Below are positions 8,138-14,977 of a stretch of 22,148 bases of DNA, in pieces. Position 1 is the first letter of the stretch. Each line of letters begins with the position of its first letter. Source of the stretch: JBBUX01 sp037445775 (GTDB taxonomy: Bacteria; Actinomycetota; Coriobacteriia; Anaerosomatales; PHET01); contig JBBIJX010000026.1 in assembly GCA_037445775.1 (NCBI GenBank), forward strand, positions 1 through 22,148, read 5' to 3'. Under the pieces are notes generated by a model. That model saw only the letters and a list, made by a program, of their open reading frames with translations, did not search any database and was not told where the DNA came from. The translations under genes and the position numbers were made by a program.

Positions 8138-8155
8138 ATGAACGGCATGCGATGA
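8138..8155 (+). CDS. Possible five-codon leader ORF overlapping the RlpA-like start
   Basis: ATG at 8138 opens a five-codon frame (MNGMR) preceded by GGAAG at a 4-base distance. Its TGA overlaps the ATG of the next gene as ATGA. The downstream start has no ribosome site of its own at normal distance, so ribosomes may reach it by coupling. It is very short and may be chance. Confidence 0.25.
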   Translation: MNGMR

Positions 8156-9063
8156 GACTGGACCGACGCACAGGCGCTCTCCTCGTCGCGGCACTGGTCG
8201 CCACGATCGCGACGCTCTGCGCGCCGCCGGTCGCCATCGCGGCGCCATCGGCGGCCGCGGTCACCTCGGACCAAGCCGCGGTCGAGCGCGCGGTCGAGCG
8301 CTACGCAGTCGCCCGGCGCGCCGCGGCATCCCTCGACGCATCCCTCACGGTGGCTAGCGATGCGCTCGACGAACTCGTGGGCGAGCAGAACCGGATTCGG
8401 CGGCGGCTCGCGTCCCGCGCCGTCAGTGCGTACCGCAGCGGTCCGCTGTCCTTCCTCGAGGTCATGATCGGAGCCGAGAGCTTCGAGGAGTTCGCGACCC
8501 GCGCATTCCTCATCGCGCGGATCAACGAGCTGGCCGCTGCGGACCTCGACGCGCTCGAGGCCCTCGAGTCGCAAGCCCGAGCGCGGACGGAACGGCTCAT
8601 GCGCCTGCAGACGGAAGCCCTCGCGCGACGAGCCGAAGCGGCACAGCGCCTGTCCCGCGCGCGCGCCCAGTTCGCCAAGAGCCGGTCCGCCTACGCGGAG
8701 TTCCGCCGCCGTGTACGTGACGTGGATGAGCCGAAGCCCGCCCGGCGCCCGTCCCCGCGCTACGCGGGCGTCGGCTCCGGGTCATGGCGCAGCGCGAAAG
8801 CTTCGCACTACGGGCGCGGCAGCTGGGGGCGGCGTACGGCTGATGGCACGCGCATCCGCTCGGACACGATGATCGTCGCACACAAGACGCTGCCGTTCGG
8901 CACGCTGGTCGAGTTCGAGTTCAAGGGCAGACGTGCGGTAGCGCGGGTGGCAGACCGCGGCCCCTACACGAAGGGCCGAGTCTGGGACCTGGGGCCCGGT
9001 GTCATCGCGCTCCTCGACTTCAACGGCGTCCACGAGGTGCGCTACCGCATCATCGAGCGTTAG
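8152..9063 (+). CDS. Exported coiled-coil protein with RlpA-like double-psi beta-barrel domain
   Basis: 303 residues. A signal peptide covers about residues 1-31 (basic start, then LLVAALVATIATL, ending near AIAAPSAAA). Residues about 38-195 are Ala/Arg/Glu-rich with heptad character, a coiled-coil resembling the N-terminal segment of PcsB/CwlO-type wall hydrolases and RPF-associated proteins. After a basic/proline linker, residues about 215-303 form the RlpA-like double-psi beta-barrel: ASHYG, RTADGT, AHKTLPFGTLVEF, VADRGPY and the terminal VRYRII. Some RlpA proteins are lytic transglycosylases on denuded glycan; others only bind. The RlpA catalytic Asp candidate is in ARVADRGP. It acts outside the membrane on the cell wall, by inference. 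Its TAG overlaps the convergent kinase gene's stop by 4 bases. Confidence 0.85.
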   Translation: MRLDRRTGALLVAALVATIATLCAPPVAIAAPSAAAVTSDQAAVERAVERYAVARRAAASLDASLTVASDALDELVGEQNRIRRRLASRAVSAYRSGPLSFLEVMIGAESFEEFATRAFLIARINELAAADLDALEALESQARARTERLMRLQTEALARRAEAAQRLSRARAQFAKSRSAYAEFRRRVRDVDEPKPARRPSPRYAGVGSGSWRSAKASHYGRGSWGRRTADGTRIRSDTMIVAHKTLPFGTLVEFEFKGRRAVARVADRGPYTKGRVWDLGPGVIALLDFNGVHEVRYRIIER

Positions 9064-10181
9064 GCGAGCAAGGCCTGAAGCGGCAGCCGGAAGCCCACCG
9101 TCGTCCCGCGACCCGGTTCGCTCGTCGCGAACACGTCACCGCCGTGGTCGCGTACGATCGCCCGCGAGATCGCCAGGCCGAGCCCTGCACCGCCGGTGTG
9201 GACCGCTCTCGCCGAATCCGCGCGGTAGAAGCGCTCGAACATCAGGGCGGCGTCCTCCGGACTCATGCCCTCGCCGGTGTCGGCGACGCTCACCACGGCG
9301 TCCGAAGCTTCCGGGTTGACGGTGACGCGCACCTCGCCTGCTTCGGTATGCCGTGCGGCGTTAGACAGCAGGTTCCTGAGCACCTGGGCGATACGTCGCT
9401 CGTCCGCGGCGACCATCACCGGCTGCGAACCCGTGTCAACGACCATCCCGACCCCCTGCGCGAGCATGCTCGTGGCGCGCTCGGCCTCTTTCGACACGAG
9501 TGCCGCGAGATCGAACTCCTGCATGTCGTAGGTGAGACGCCCCGCCTCGGCGACAGCGAGTTCCTGCAGGTCGTCGATGAGTACCGAAAGGCTCTGCAGA
9601 TCATCGACGAGCGACTCGAGCCGCGCCTCGTCGGCCGCCACTATCCCGTCGGACATCGCCTCGGCCTGCGCGCGGGCGGCCGCAAGCGGGTTGCGCAACT
9701 CGTGCGCAACGTCAGCGGTCATCCTGCGGCGCAGTTCCTCGGCGCGTTCTAGGGAGTCCGCCATCGCGTTGAACGCCGCTCCGAGCGCGGCGACCTCCGC
9801 CGGTCCGTCCACCTCGACGCGATGCGCGAGGTCGCCTGACGCAAGCCCTTGCGTCGCGGCCTCCAGGCGCGCAAGCGGTCGCGCGAGGTACGCCGCGAGA
9901 GCCAACGCGACCGCTGCGGCGAATACCACCGCCACGAGTGTCGCGATGACGACGCTCCGGTCTACACCTGCGACGAAGGCCTCCTCGGCGGCGCCGAGCA
10001 TCATGCGTCCCATTCCTCGGGGACGTCCCTGCATGCCGGCTCCGCGGGGCATCGTTGCGAGATAGCGGTCGAACGCGGTCGACAGCGTGGAGCGCGCGGC
10101 CAACCCCACGCCGAACGCCGTCACGAGTGACACACCGAGAATGGACAGGAACACCTGGGCTCGCAAGCTCATGCGCCCCAT
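9060..10181 (-). CDS. HAMP-domain sensor histidine kinase with Met-rich extracytoplasmic loop
   Basis: 373 residues. Order: TM1 (about 8-28), short extracytoplasmic loop (30-76), TM2 (77-99), HAMP (100-152), HisKA with the phospho-acceptor in DVAHELRNP (His160), and HATPase_c with N-box LRNLLSNAARHT, G1 VADTGEGM and G2 GGAGLGLAI. The loop carries five methionines within residues 44-61, mixed with Gly and Arg, a pattern also seen in copper/silver-sensing loops, though the ligand is unproven. The ATG lies one base after the response regulator's TGA, with GGAGG 6 bases upstream, so the two are translated together. It should phosphorylate that regulator. The gene ends in a 4-base tail-to-tail overlap with the RlpA-like gene. 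Confidence 0.93.
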   Translation of the reverse strand: MGRMSLRAQVFLSILGVSLVTAFGVGLAARSTLSTAFDRYLATMPRGAGMQGRPRGMGRMMLGAAEEAFVAGVDRSVVIATLVAVVFAAAVALALAAYLARPLARLEAATQGLASGDLAHRVEVDGPAEVAALGAAFNAMADSLERAEELRRRMTADVAHELRNPLAAARAQAEAMSDGIVAADEARLESLVDDLQSLSVLIDDLQELAVAEAGRLTYDMQEFDLAALVSKEAERATSMLAQGVGMVVDTGSQPVMVAADERRIAQVLRNLLSNAARHTEAGEVRVTVNPEASDAVVSVADTGEGMSPEDAALMFERFYRADSARAVHTGGAGLGLAISRAIVRDHGGDVFATSEPGRGTTVGFRLPLQALLA

Positions 10182-10182
10182 G

Positions 10183-10857
10183 TCACGCCTCCAGCTTGTA
10201 GCCCACGCCGAACACGGTCCTGATGTAGCGCGGGTTCTTCGGATCGTCGCCCAACTTGCGGCGGATGTTCTTCACGTGCGCGTCCATCGTGCGCTCATAG
10301 CCCTCGAACGCGTCGCCGGAAGCCGCATCGAGCAGCTGGAATCGCGTGTAGACGCGCCCCGGGTGTGCGGCCATCGTCGCTAGGATGTCGAACTCTGTGC
10401 GCGTGAGCTCAACGGACTCCCCCGCCGCGAGCACCTCGCGCCGCTCGGTATCAACGACGAGATCGCCCACGCCCAAGACCGTCGCCTCGGAATCGGTCCG
10501 GTCGCAGCGCCGCAAGACCGCCTTCACCCGAGCGACGACCTCCCGTGGCGAGAAAGGCTTGACTATGTAGTCGTCCGCCCCGATCTCGAGACCCACGAGG
10601 CGATCGACCTCGTCTCCGCGGGCGGTTACGAGGATGACAGGGACTCCCCGGGCCTGGAAGCGCCGAGTGAGCTCGAGACCGTCGACACCCGGGAGCATGA
10701 CGTCGAGCAGCGCCAGATCGGGTACTCGCTCCGATAGGCGCTCGAGCGCCTGTGCCCCGTCGAAAGCAGACACCGCCGAGTAGCCTGATGCCTCGAGGTA
10801 CTCGACGAGCATGTCGACGATCTTCTTGTTGTCATCCACCACCAAGACGGTGGGCAT
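10183..10857 (-). CDS. OmpR/PhoB-family response regulator
   Basis: 224 residues. The receiver domain (1-115) has the acidic pair Asp8/Asp9, phospho-acceptor Asp52 (LLDVMLPG), Thr78 and Lys100. A winged-helix DNA-binding domain (about 128-223) follows, with LTRTEFDIL, VYTRFQLLD, RTMDAHVKNIRRKLG and the terminal IRTVFGVGYKLE. The ATG is preceded by GGGAGG. It is paired with the downstream kinase one base away. A hairpin lies between it and the upstream secreted-protein gene, and GATACT (minus, 10887-10892) could give it a second promoter, although the -35 position (inside the hairpin) is a poor match. The phased TGAAC sites at 11559-11596 are candidate targets. Confidence 0.95.
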   Translation of the reverse strand: MPTVLVVDDNKKIVDMLVEYLEASGYSAVSAFDGAQALERLSERVPDLALLDVMLPGVDGLELTRRFQARGVPVILVTARGDEVDRLVGLEIGADDYIVKPFSPREVVARVKAVLRRCDRTDSEATVLGVGDLVVDTERREVLAAGESVELTRTEFDILATMAAHPGRVYTRFQLLDAASGDAFEGYERTMDAHVKNIRRKLGDDPKNPRYIRTVFGVGYKLEA

Positions 10858-10909
10858 AGCGCCTCCCGGTCTCCGTCCGCGCTACGAGTATCGTACCGCT
10901 GAAAGCCGT

Positions 10910-10939
10910 CATGGCGGGGCCGCGAACGGCCCCGCCATG
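10910..10939 (-). terminator. Strong hairpin between the secreted-protein gene and the response regulator
   Basis: A perfect 13-bp stem: CATGGCGGGGCCG, loop CGAA, CGGCCCCGCCATG. It starts 25 bases past the stop of the upstream gene. No U-tract follows on the minus strand. It may partly terminate, so that the small protein is made in excess over the regulator and kinase. Confidence 0.65.
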
Positions 10940-10963
10940 TGAGCGCTTGTTCGGTACGAGCAA

Positions 10964-11500
10964 CTAGTTGTCTGCAGGCGGCTGACCGCAAGTACCGTCG
11001 CACGCGCCCGCACCAGCGCGCCGGCCGCCACCGCGACCCTGGCGAGCGCCTCTACCGCCTGCACCATCGCACGAGGCGCCATTCGCCACGACACGCTCTG
11101 AGAGCCGCGTCTCCATGCGCTCGAGTGCCGCCTGAGCTTGTGCCTCGGTGATTGCACCAGCCTTCACGCGCTCCGCGAGCATCAGCTCGCGAACCTTGAG
11201 GGCCTCGCCGATAACCGTTGCCGTGCTGACGTCCTTCTCAGCCGCGATATCGGCAAGTGACTTTCCGCTCATCCGCTGGCTCAGCACCTCATCGGCGGTC
11301 TGGCCCGTCAGCTTGGCGACCACATCGGCCAGTCGCCCGCCGGCATCCCGCATCGCCGGACCGAATCTCAGACCCAACGGAGTGGTCTCCCCCCGCGCCG
11401 CATCCTTGGACGGTGCTGCCGTGGCACCGACCACGTTTCCAGCCACAAGGCCGACCACGAGCGCGGCGATAACGAGGGCTGCTGTCTTCGTGAGCTTCAT
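10964..11500 (-). CDS. Secreted DUF2680-like small protein with Cys/Gly-rich tail
   Basis: 178 residues; ATG preceded by AAGGAG. A signal peptide spans about residues 1-29 (MKLTKTAALVIAALVVGLVAG...). The middle (about 55-135) resembles DUF2680-type helical repeats, with LADVVAKLTGQTADEVLSQR, GKSLADIAAEKDVS and VKAGAITEAQAQAALERM. The tail is rich in Gly, Arg and Cys (CDGAGG ... ACDGTCGQPPADN) with three cysteines, which could bind metal or form disulfides. It lies upstream of an OmpR-type regulator and kinase on the same strand, so a periplasmic or surface accessory to that sensor (comparable in logic to CpxP-like proteins) is plausible but inferred. Three phased TGAAC repeats lie 59-96 bases before its start. 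Confidence 0.8.
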   Translation of the reverse strand: MKLTKTAALVIAALVVGLVAGNVVGATAAPSKDAARGETTPLGLRFGPAMRDAGGRLADVVAKLTGQTADEVLSQRMSGKSLADIAAEKDVSTATVIGEALKVRELMLAERVKAGAITEAQAQAALERMETRLSERVVANGASCDGAGGRGARQGRGGGRRAGAGACDGTCGQPPADN

Positions 11501-11558
11501 GCTGTTCTCCTTCCGCGTGGACGATCCAACTCACGCCTCTCAGTGTGTCCCGCTCGTT

Positions 11559-11596
11559 TGAACCACCTGTGAACGCCGGGCGAGGGGTTGGTGAAC
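11559..11596 (-). promoter_or_regulatory. Three phased TGAAC sites, candidate response-regulator box
   Basis: TGAAC (GTTCA on the minus strand) occurs at 11559, 11570 and 11592: spacings of 11 and 22 bases, all on the same face of the helix. OmpR/PhoB-family regulators bind direct repeats with an 11-bp period. The sites lie upstream of the secreted-protein/RR/HK set, fitting autoregulation. Confidence 0.4.
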
Positions 11597-11611
11597 ACAG
11601 CGGAGGCAACA

Positions 11612-11648
11612 ACGGACGCCGGAGCCCCTGCAGGCGTCCGGCGTCCGT
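11612..11648 (-). terminator. Hairpin downstream of tRNA-Ser(GGA)
   Basis: ACGGACGCCGGA (11612-11623) and TCCGGCGTCCGT (11637-11648) form a perfect 12-bp stem around a 13-base loop, starting 9 bases after the tRNA 3' end. On the minus strand it is followed by TGTTG only, no long U-tract. Confidence 0.65.
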
Positions 11649-11657
11649 GGCGGTGTC

Positions 11658-11750
11658 TGGCGGAGAGCCAGGGATTCGAACCCTGGGTACGCTTTCAAGG
11701 CGCACACACGATTTCCAGTCGTGCCCCTTCAACCACTCGGGCAGCTCTCC
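11658..11750 (-). tRNA. tRNA-Ser(GGA)
   Basis: On the minus strand: acceptor GGAGAGC pairs with GCTCTCC, then discriminator G and encoded CCA. The anticodon loop CTGGAAA gives anticodon GGA, reading UCC/UCU. A long variable arm and T-arm CAGGG-TTCGAAT-CCCTG mark a type II serine tRNA. Confidence 0.96.
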
Positions 11751-11777
11751 ATATCGGCGCTCATGAGCGCAAGCGGG

Positions 11778-11807
11778 AGTATACCCGCGCCCGCGAACGG
11801 CGGGCAA
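11778..11807 (-). promoter_or_regulatory. Promoter of tRNA-Ser(GGA)
   Basis: On the minus strand, TTGCCC (11802-11807) and TATACT (11778-11783) are 18 bases apart, placing a start near 11771, about 21 bases before the tRNA. Confidence 0.65.
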
Positions 11808-11882
11808 TCACAGTCGCGTGCGGGAGCGCCCGATCGGGCGTACCGGCACCCGCTGCGCTGATCCTCCTTCAGTCTACGGAAG

Positions 11883-11921
11883 AGCGAACCCCTGGCCGGG
11901 GTGGGCGGCCAGGGGCTCGCT
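11883..11921 (-). terminator. Terminator hairpin after the symporter operon
   Basis: AGCGA-a-CCCCTGGCC (11883-11897) pairs with GGCCAGGGG-c-TCGCT (11907-11921): 14 pairs with one internal mismatch and a 9-base loop. It lies about 66 bases past the symporter stop on the minus strand. No long U-tract. Confidence 0.65.
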
Positions 11922-11987
11922 TTCGGTCGCGCCGCGTATCGAACGGCGCCGTCGGCCGGGACGGGTGGGACCCCGGCTTCGACCGTA

Positions 11988-13868
11988 CTACTTGGTGCCT
12001 CCCTTGAAGAGCGTGCCCACCTTGTCCAGACCCAGGTCGCGCTCGTGGCGCTCGTGGGCGGTACCGTGGATACGCATCCAGATCTCATCGATGTTCTGTG
12101 GCAACTTGCCGTCGAGCTTGCTCACAACGATGACCGTGACAAGCGCCAAGGGGAACGTCAGCAGCACCGGGAAGGTCAGCGAGGCCAAGAAGCCCACGAT
12201 TCCCTGATCGGGCGCGAACGCCGGCACCTTCAGCTGCTGCTGGATGTTCATGAATATGATGGCGATTGCCGAGAAGAGGCCGACGACCATACCGCTGATC
12301 GCACCGCGCTCCGTCACACCCTTCCACCAGATGCCCGTCAGGAGCATCGGGACAAGCGCCGACGCGGCTACGGAGAATCCCCACGTCACCATCATCGCGA
12401 TGAGGGCAGGGTACGCCTTGTCAAGGCCGGAGTACGGAATCACCCAGCCCACGAGGAAGGCGAGCAGCGAGAAGAAGATGACCGCGCCCTTGCCGACCAG
12501 AACGCGCTTGGCTTCGGAGGCGTCCTTGTTGATGTACTTCTCGTAGACATCGTGCCCGATCGAGGAGGCCGCCGCTATGAGCAGGCCGCCGATGGTGGAG
12601 AACATCGCTGCGAACGCGCCTGCAGCAACGATTCCCATGAGCCACTCACCGCCGAGGATCTGTGCGATAGTCGGCATGATCGCGTCGGACTTCACGAGTA
12701 GGCCGTCAACGTAGGCGGCGTTCTTGGGTGCAGTACCCGCGAGCCATGCCTCAGCGATTCGGGATCGACCAGCCACTCCGACGAGCGGCGACATGATGTA
12801 GAAGGTGCCTATGAACACAAGCACCCAGAACGTCGAGCGCCGAGCCGCAGAACCCGAGGGGTTCGTGTAGTAGCGGTTCAGGATGTGCGGCAGACCCGCG
12901 GTACCAAGAACCAGTGCGAGAACCATCGAGAACTGGTCGAACGCGTTGTAGCGGTGCCCAGGCTCGTTGAAGAACATGTCCCTCATCTGATGGAGCTTGT
13001 TCTTCTGGGGAAGAACGACGTCCACCTTCGCGGTTTCGTCGCCGGCGGCGACGGCCGCGTCGACAGCGGCGAATGCCCCTTCAGACATGGTCGCTTTCGC
13101 GGCGTCGTACGGCGCCTTTCCTGTCTTCTCATCGACCTTGATGAGTTCAGCCACCGTCATGGTCTTTGCTCCTACGAGCTTGCCTTCGCTCGCAGTCTTG
13201 AGCTCCTTCGCGTAGTTGAACCCGTTTCCGAAGACGAAGATCGCGACCATGAACATCGCGAACCACAGCCACCAGAACTGGAAGATCTGGTTCAGCGTGG
13301 TGCCCTTCATGCCTCCCATGGCCACGTAGAACATCATGATCGCGGTGACCACTGTGACACCGGATAGATAGACCGGATCGACGCCCAAGAAGAGTCCGTT
13401 GGCGTCGGCCGGGAAGAACCCCGTGCCCACGAGGACCTTCCACGTAGTTCCCGAACCGAACATCTGCGGCGCCATGTAGAACAGGGAGATCGTCAGGATG
13501 CACAGCACCGAGACAAGGCGGATTCGGTCGCTCCCGAACCGCCCGTAGGCGAAGTCAGCGATCGTGTACTCACCGAAGCGACGAAGCGCCGATGCGATGA
13601 AGAGCACGACAACCATGAATCCGCCCGCGAAACCTGCGGCGAACCAGACGCCGTCGAGTCCGGAAGCATATACCGCAGCGGCCACTCCCAAGAACGATGC
13701 GGCAGACAGGTAGTCTCCGGAGATCGCGGAAGCATTCGCGAACGACCCGACCTTGCGTCCCGCAAGGTAGAAGTCCGCAGTCGTGCGAGTGAAGCGCCTG
13801 GAGAAGATGGACAGTGCGATCGTGAACAGCACGAGCGCGACGACGAGAATGATCGCTATGGTGTTCAC
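11988..13868 (-). CDS. Sodium:solute symporter family transporter, ActP-like (probable acetate/carboxylate permease)
   Basis: 626 residues from a GTG start with GGAGG 6 bases upstream; the GTG overlaps the DUF485 stop as GTGA. Multiple hydrophobic helices cover most of the protein. SSF-type features include DFYLAGRKVG near residues 32-41, AISGDYLSAASFLG (48-61), and the stretch GGLLIAAASSIGHDVYEKY, matching acetate permeases of the ActP group. It should import a small monocarboxylate (acetate, propionate or pyruvate) with sodium across the inner membrane. E. coli ActP is 549 residues; the extra length comes mainly from a hydrophilic insert at about residues 218-305, rich in Lys, Ala and Glu, between two helices. 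DUF485 plus SSF is the known yjcH-actP pairing. Substrate identity is inferred. Confidence 0.92.
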   Translation of the reverse strand: MNTIAIILVVALVLFTIALSIFSRRFTRTTADFYLAGRKVGSFANASAISGDYLSAASFLGVAAAVYASGLDGVWFAAGFAGGFMVVVLFIASALRRFGEYTIADFAYGRFGSDRIRLVSVLCILTISLFYMAPQMFGSGTTWKVLVGTGFFPADANGLFLGVDPVYLSGVTVVTAIMMFYVAMGGMKGTTLNQIFQFWWLWFAMFMVAIFVFGNGFNYAKELKTASEGKLVGAKTMTVAELIKVDEKTGKAPYDAAKATMSEGAFAAVDAAVAAGDETAKVDVVLPQKNKLHQMRDMFFNEPGHRYNAFDQFSMVLALVLGTAGLPHILNRYYTNPSGSAARRSTFWVLVFIGTFYIMSPLVGVAGRSRIAEAWLAGTAPKNAAYVDGLLVKSDAIMPTIAQILGGEWLMGIVAAGAFAAMFSTIGGLLIAAASSIGHDVYEKYINKDASEAKRVLVGKGAVIFFSLLAFLVGWVIPYSGLDKAYPALIAMMVTWGFSVAASALVPMLLTGIWWKGVTERGAISGMVVGLFSAIAIIFMNIQQQLKVPAFAPDQGIVGFLASLTFPVLLTFPLALVTVIVVSKLDGKLPQNIDEIWMRIHGTAHERHERDLGLDKVGTLFKGGTK

Positions 13869-14251
13869 GATGCGCCTCCTTCCATCTTCGCCTTGGCCTC
13901 AGCCTCATCGGCCAGATGCATGAGCCGCTCGTCGAGCTTGTCGGCCTGCTTCGAGTACGTCCACGCCATGACCCACAGGAACACGAAGTAGGCTATCGAG
14001 ACGAAGAAGTAGTTCGCGGTGAAGCCGCCCCAGATGCTCCTGCTGTACCACGCCGGCATCCAAACCGTGAGCGCCGGGATAGCCAGCGTGACCGCGAAGA
14101 AACAGGACCCGTATGTGAACGACAGCTTGCGCTGCTGCGCGAAGACCGCGTTCACGGTGTCCATCGTGTCCATGTGGTCGCCCCACCTGACGTACTTCAC
14201 GCCATCAGGTGTGGTGCCGGACTCACGCTGGACGTCGACGACACTTCCCAT
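13865..14251 (-). CDS. DUF485 family small membrane protein, symporter partner (YjcH-like)
   Basis: 128 residues; a strong AAGGAGGTG site precedes the ATG. Two predicted helices (about 47-66 and 78-99) are followed by the conserved-looking WTYSKQADKLDERL, similar to the An..fD pattern of DUF485, and a charged cytoplasmic tail. The hydrophilic N-terminus (residues 1-40) is longer than in E. coli YjcH. The stop overlaps the symporter GTG by 4 bases, so the two are translationally coupled. DUF485 proteins are regularly encoded next to ActP-type symporters; their exact role is not settled. DUF4212 is an alternative family for small SSF subunits, but the sequence fits DUF485 better. Confidence 0.82.
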   Translation of the reverse strand: MGSVVDVQRESGTTPDGVKYVRWGDHMDTMDTVNAVFAQQRKLSFTYGSCFFAVTLAIPALTVWMPAWYSRSIWGGFTANYFFVSIAYFVFLWVMAWTYSKQADKLDERLMHLADEAEAKAKMEGGAS

Positions 14252-14282
14252 GGTGCACCTCCTTCGAGTGTTTGAGAGCGGA

Positions 14283-14777
14283 TCAGTCGATCTTGATGAC
14301 GAGGACGGGCACCGACGCCGCGCGTATGACCGTCTCGGCGATGCTGCCCATGCCGAGACGCTTCAAGCCGGTTCGGCCCGTATCGCCCAAGACGATCAGG
14401 TCGGCGCCGAACTCCTCGGCCGTCTTCACGATGCGCTTGGCGATACCGCCGTTGATAATCGCGATTTCGACCGGGACGTCATTGCGCTCGCACATGACCT
14501 TCGCGACGCCAAGCCCCTTGACTGAGGGGTGTGCCCCCTCCCACACGTCGTCGGCCTCCGTCTCCTCCGGCAACTGCAACGCTTCCATGCCGTCGTCGAC
14601 GAAGATCGCCTTGACGCTCGAGTTGAACGTCTTGGCGAGTGTGACGGCGTGCTGGGTCGCCATGATGGCAGGCTCAGAACCGTCGGTGGCGAGGAGGATG
14701 CGGTCGATGTCGAGACAAACCTCGTCAATCTCGCCCATCTTGACCTGCTCCGCCGCACCCTTGATGCAGACCTTCAT
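14283..14777 (-). CDS. Universal stress protein (UspA family, ATP-binding type)
   Basis: 164 residues from an ATG preceded by AGGAGGTGA; an upstream ATG at 14828 is rejected because it lacks such a site. The UspA fold begins at about residue 25 with RILLATDGSE; the ATP-binding motif G-2x-G-9x-GS is intact in LGDTGRTGLKRLGMGS, followed by VIRAASVPVLVI. Residues 1-24 are an extra N-terminal strip with two cysteines (Cys4, Cys21). It lies 31 bases upstream of the DUF485 gene on the same strand, suggesting a USP-DUF485-symporter operon where the USP may tune the transporter to energy state, by inference. Its ribosome site sits in an inverted repeat. Confidence 0.92.
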   Translation of the reverse strand: MKVCIKGAAEQVKMGEIDEVCLDIDRILLATDGSEPAIMATQHAVTLAKTFNSSVKAIFVDDGMEALQLPEETEADDVWEGAHPSVKGLGVAKVMCERNDVPVEIAIINGGIAKRIVKTAEEFGADLIVLGDTGRTGLKRLGMGSIAETVIRAASVPVLVIKID

Positions 14778-14780
14778 CCC

Positions 14781-14797
14781 GTTCACCTCCTGTGAAC
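14781..14797 (-). promoter_or_regulatory. Inverted repeat enclosing the USP ribosome binding site
   Basis: GTTCAC and GTGAAC flank 5 bases, so the Shine-Dalgarno AGGAGGTGA is partly in the loop and partly in the stem of a possible 6-bp hairpin. It could limit translation initiation or be a protein-binding site. The element begins 3 bases before the start codon. Confidence 0.4.
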
Positions 14798-14932
14798 AAC
14801 CGTACGCACGCGAGCCAAGTCGGCCCACAGCCGCACCGTACGCCTGAAAGGCGGCCGTGTAGAGGAAGTGCCAGCGAGCGGCCTTGAGGCGTCGGCGAGG
14901 TGCCGGAATACGCGGGTGAGCGGTCTGCGGCG

Positions 14933-14977
14933 CGCCGTTCGACCGGGCGAAAGGCGGAAATGGGCATCTGAACGGCG
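14933..14977 (-). repeat. Inverted repeat just past the LytS-type kinase gene
   Basis: CGCCGTTC (14933-14940) and GAACGGCG (14970-14977) could form an 8-bp stem with a 29-base loop, starting 10 bases after the kinase stop. It may be a weak terminator or part of the USP operon control region. The rest of 14778-14987 holds a repeated 9-mer (ACCGTACGC at 14799 and 14835) but no gene. Confidence 0.3.

Noticed and set aside
10183..10857. Response regulator at 10183 as partner of the LytS-type kinase at 14988
   Set aside because: It is OmpR-type, one base from its own HAMP kinase, and separated from the LytS-type kinase by other operons; LytS kinases pair with LytTR regulators.
3751..11750. The two tRNA-Ser genes as attachment sites for an integrated element spanning 3.7-11.7 kb
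   Set aside because: No integrase, no mobility genes, and the similarity between the two tRNA genes is that expected of serine isoacceptors, not a duplicated att site.
11818..12701. Plus-strand frames opposite the symporter's 3' end
   Set aside because: They run through a terminator hairpin and antisense to conserved symporter sequence, with no family features.
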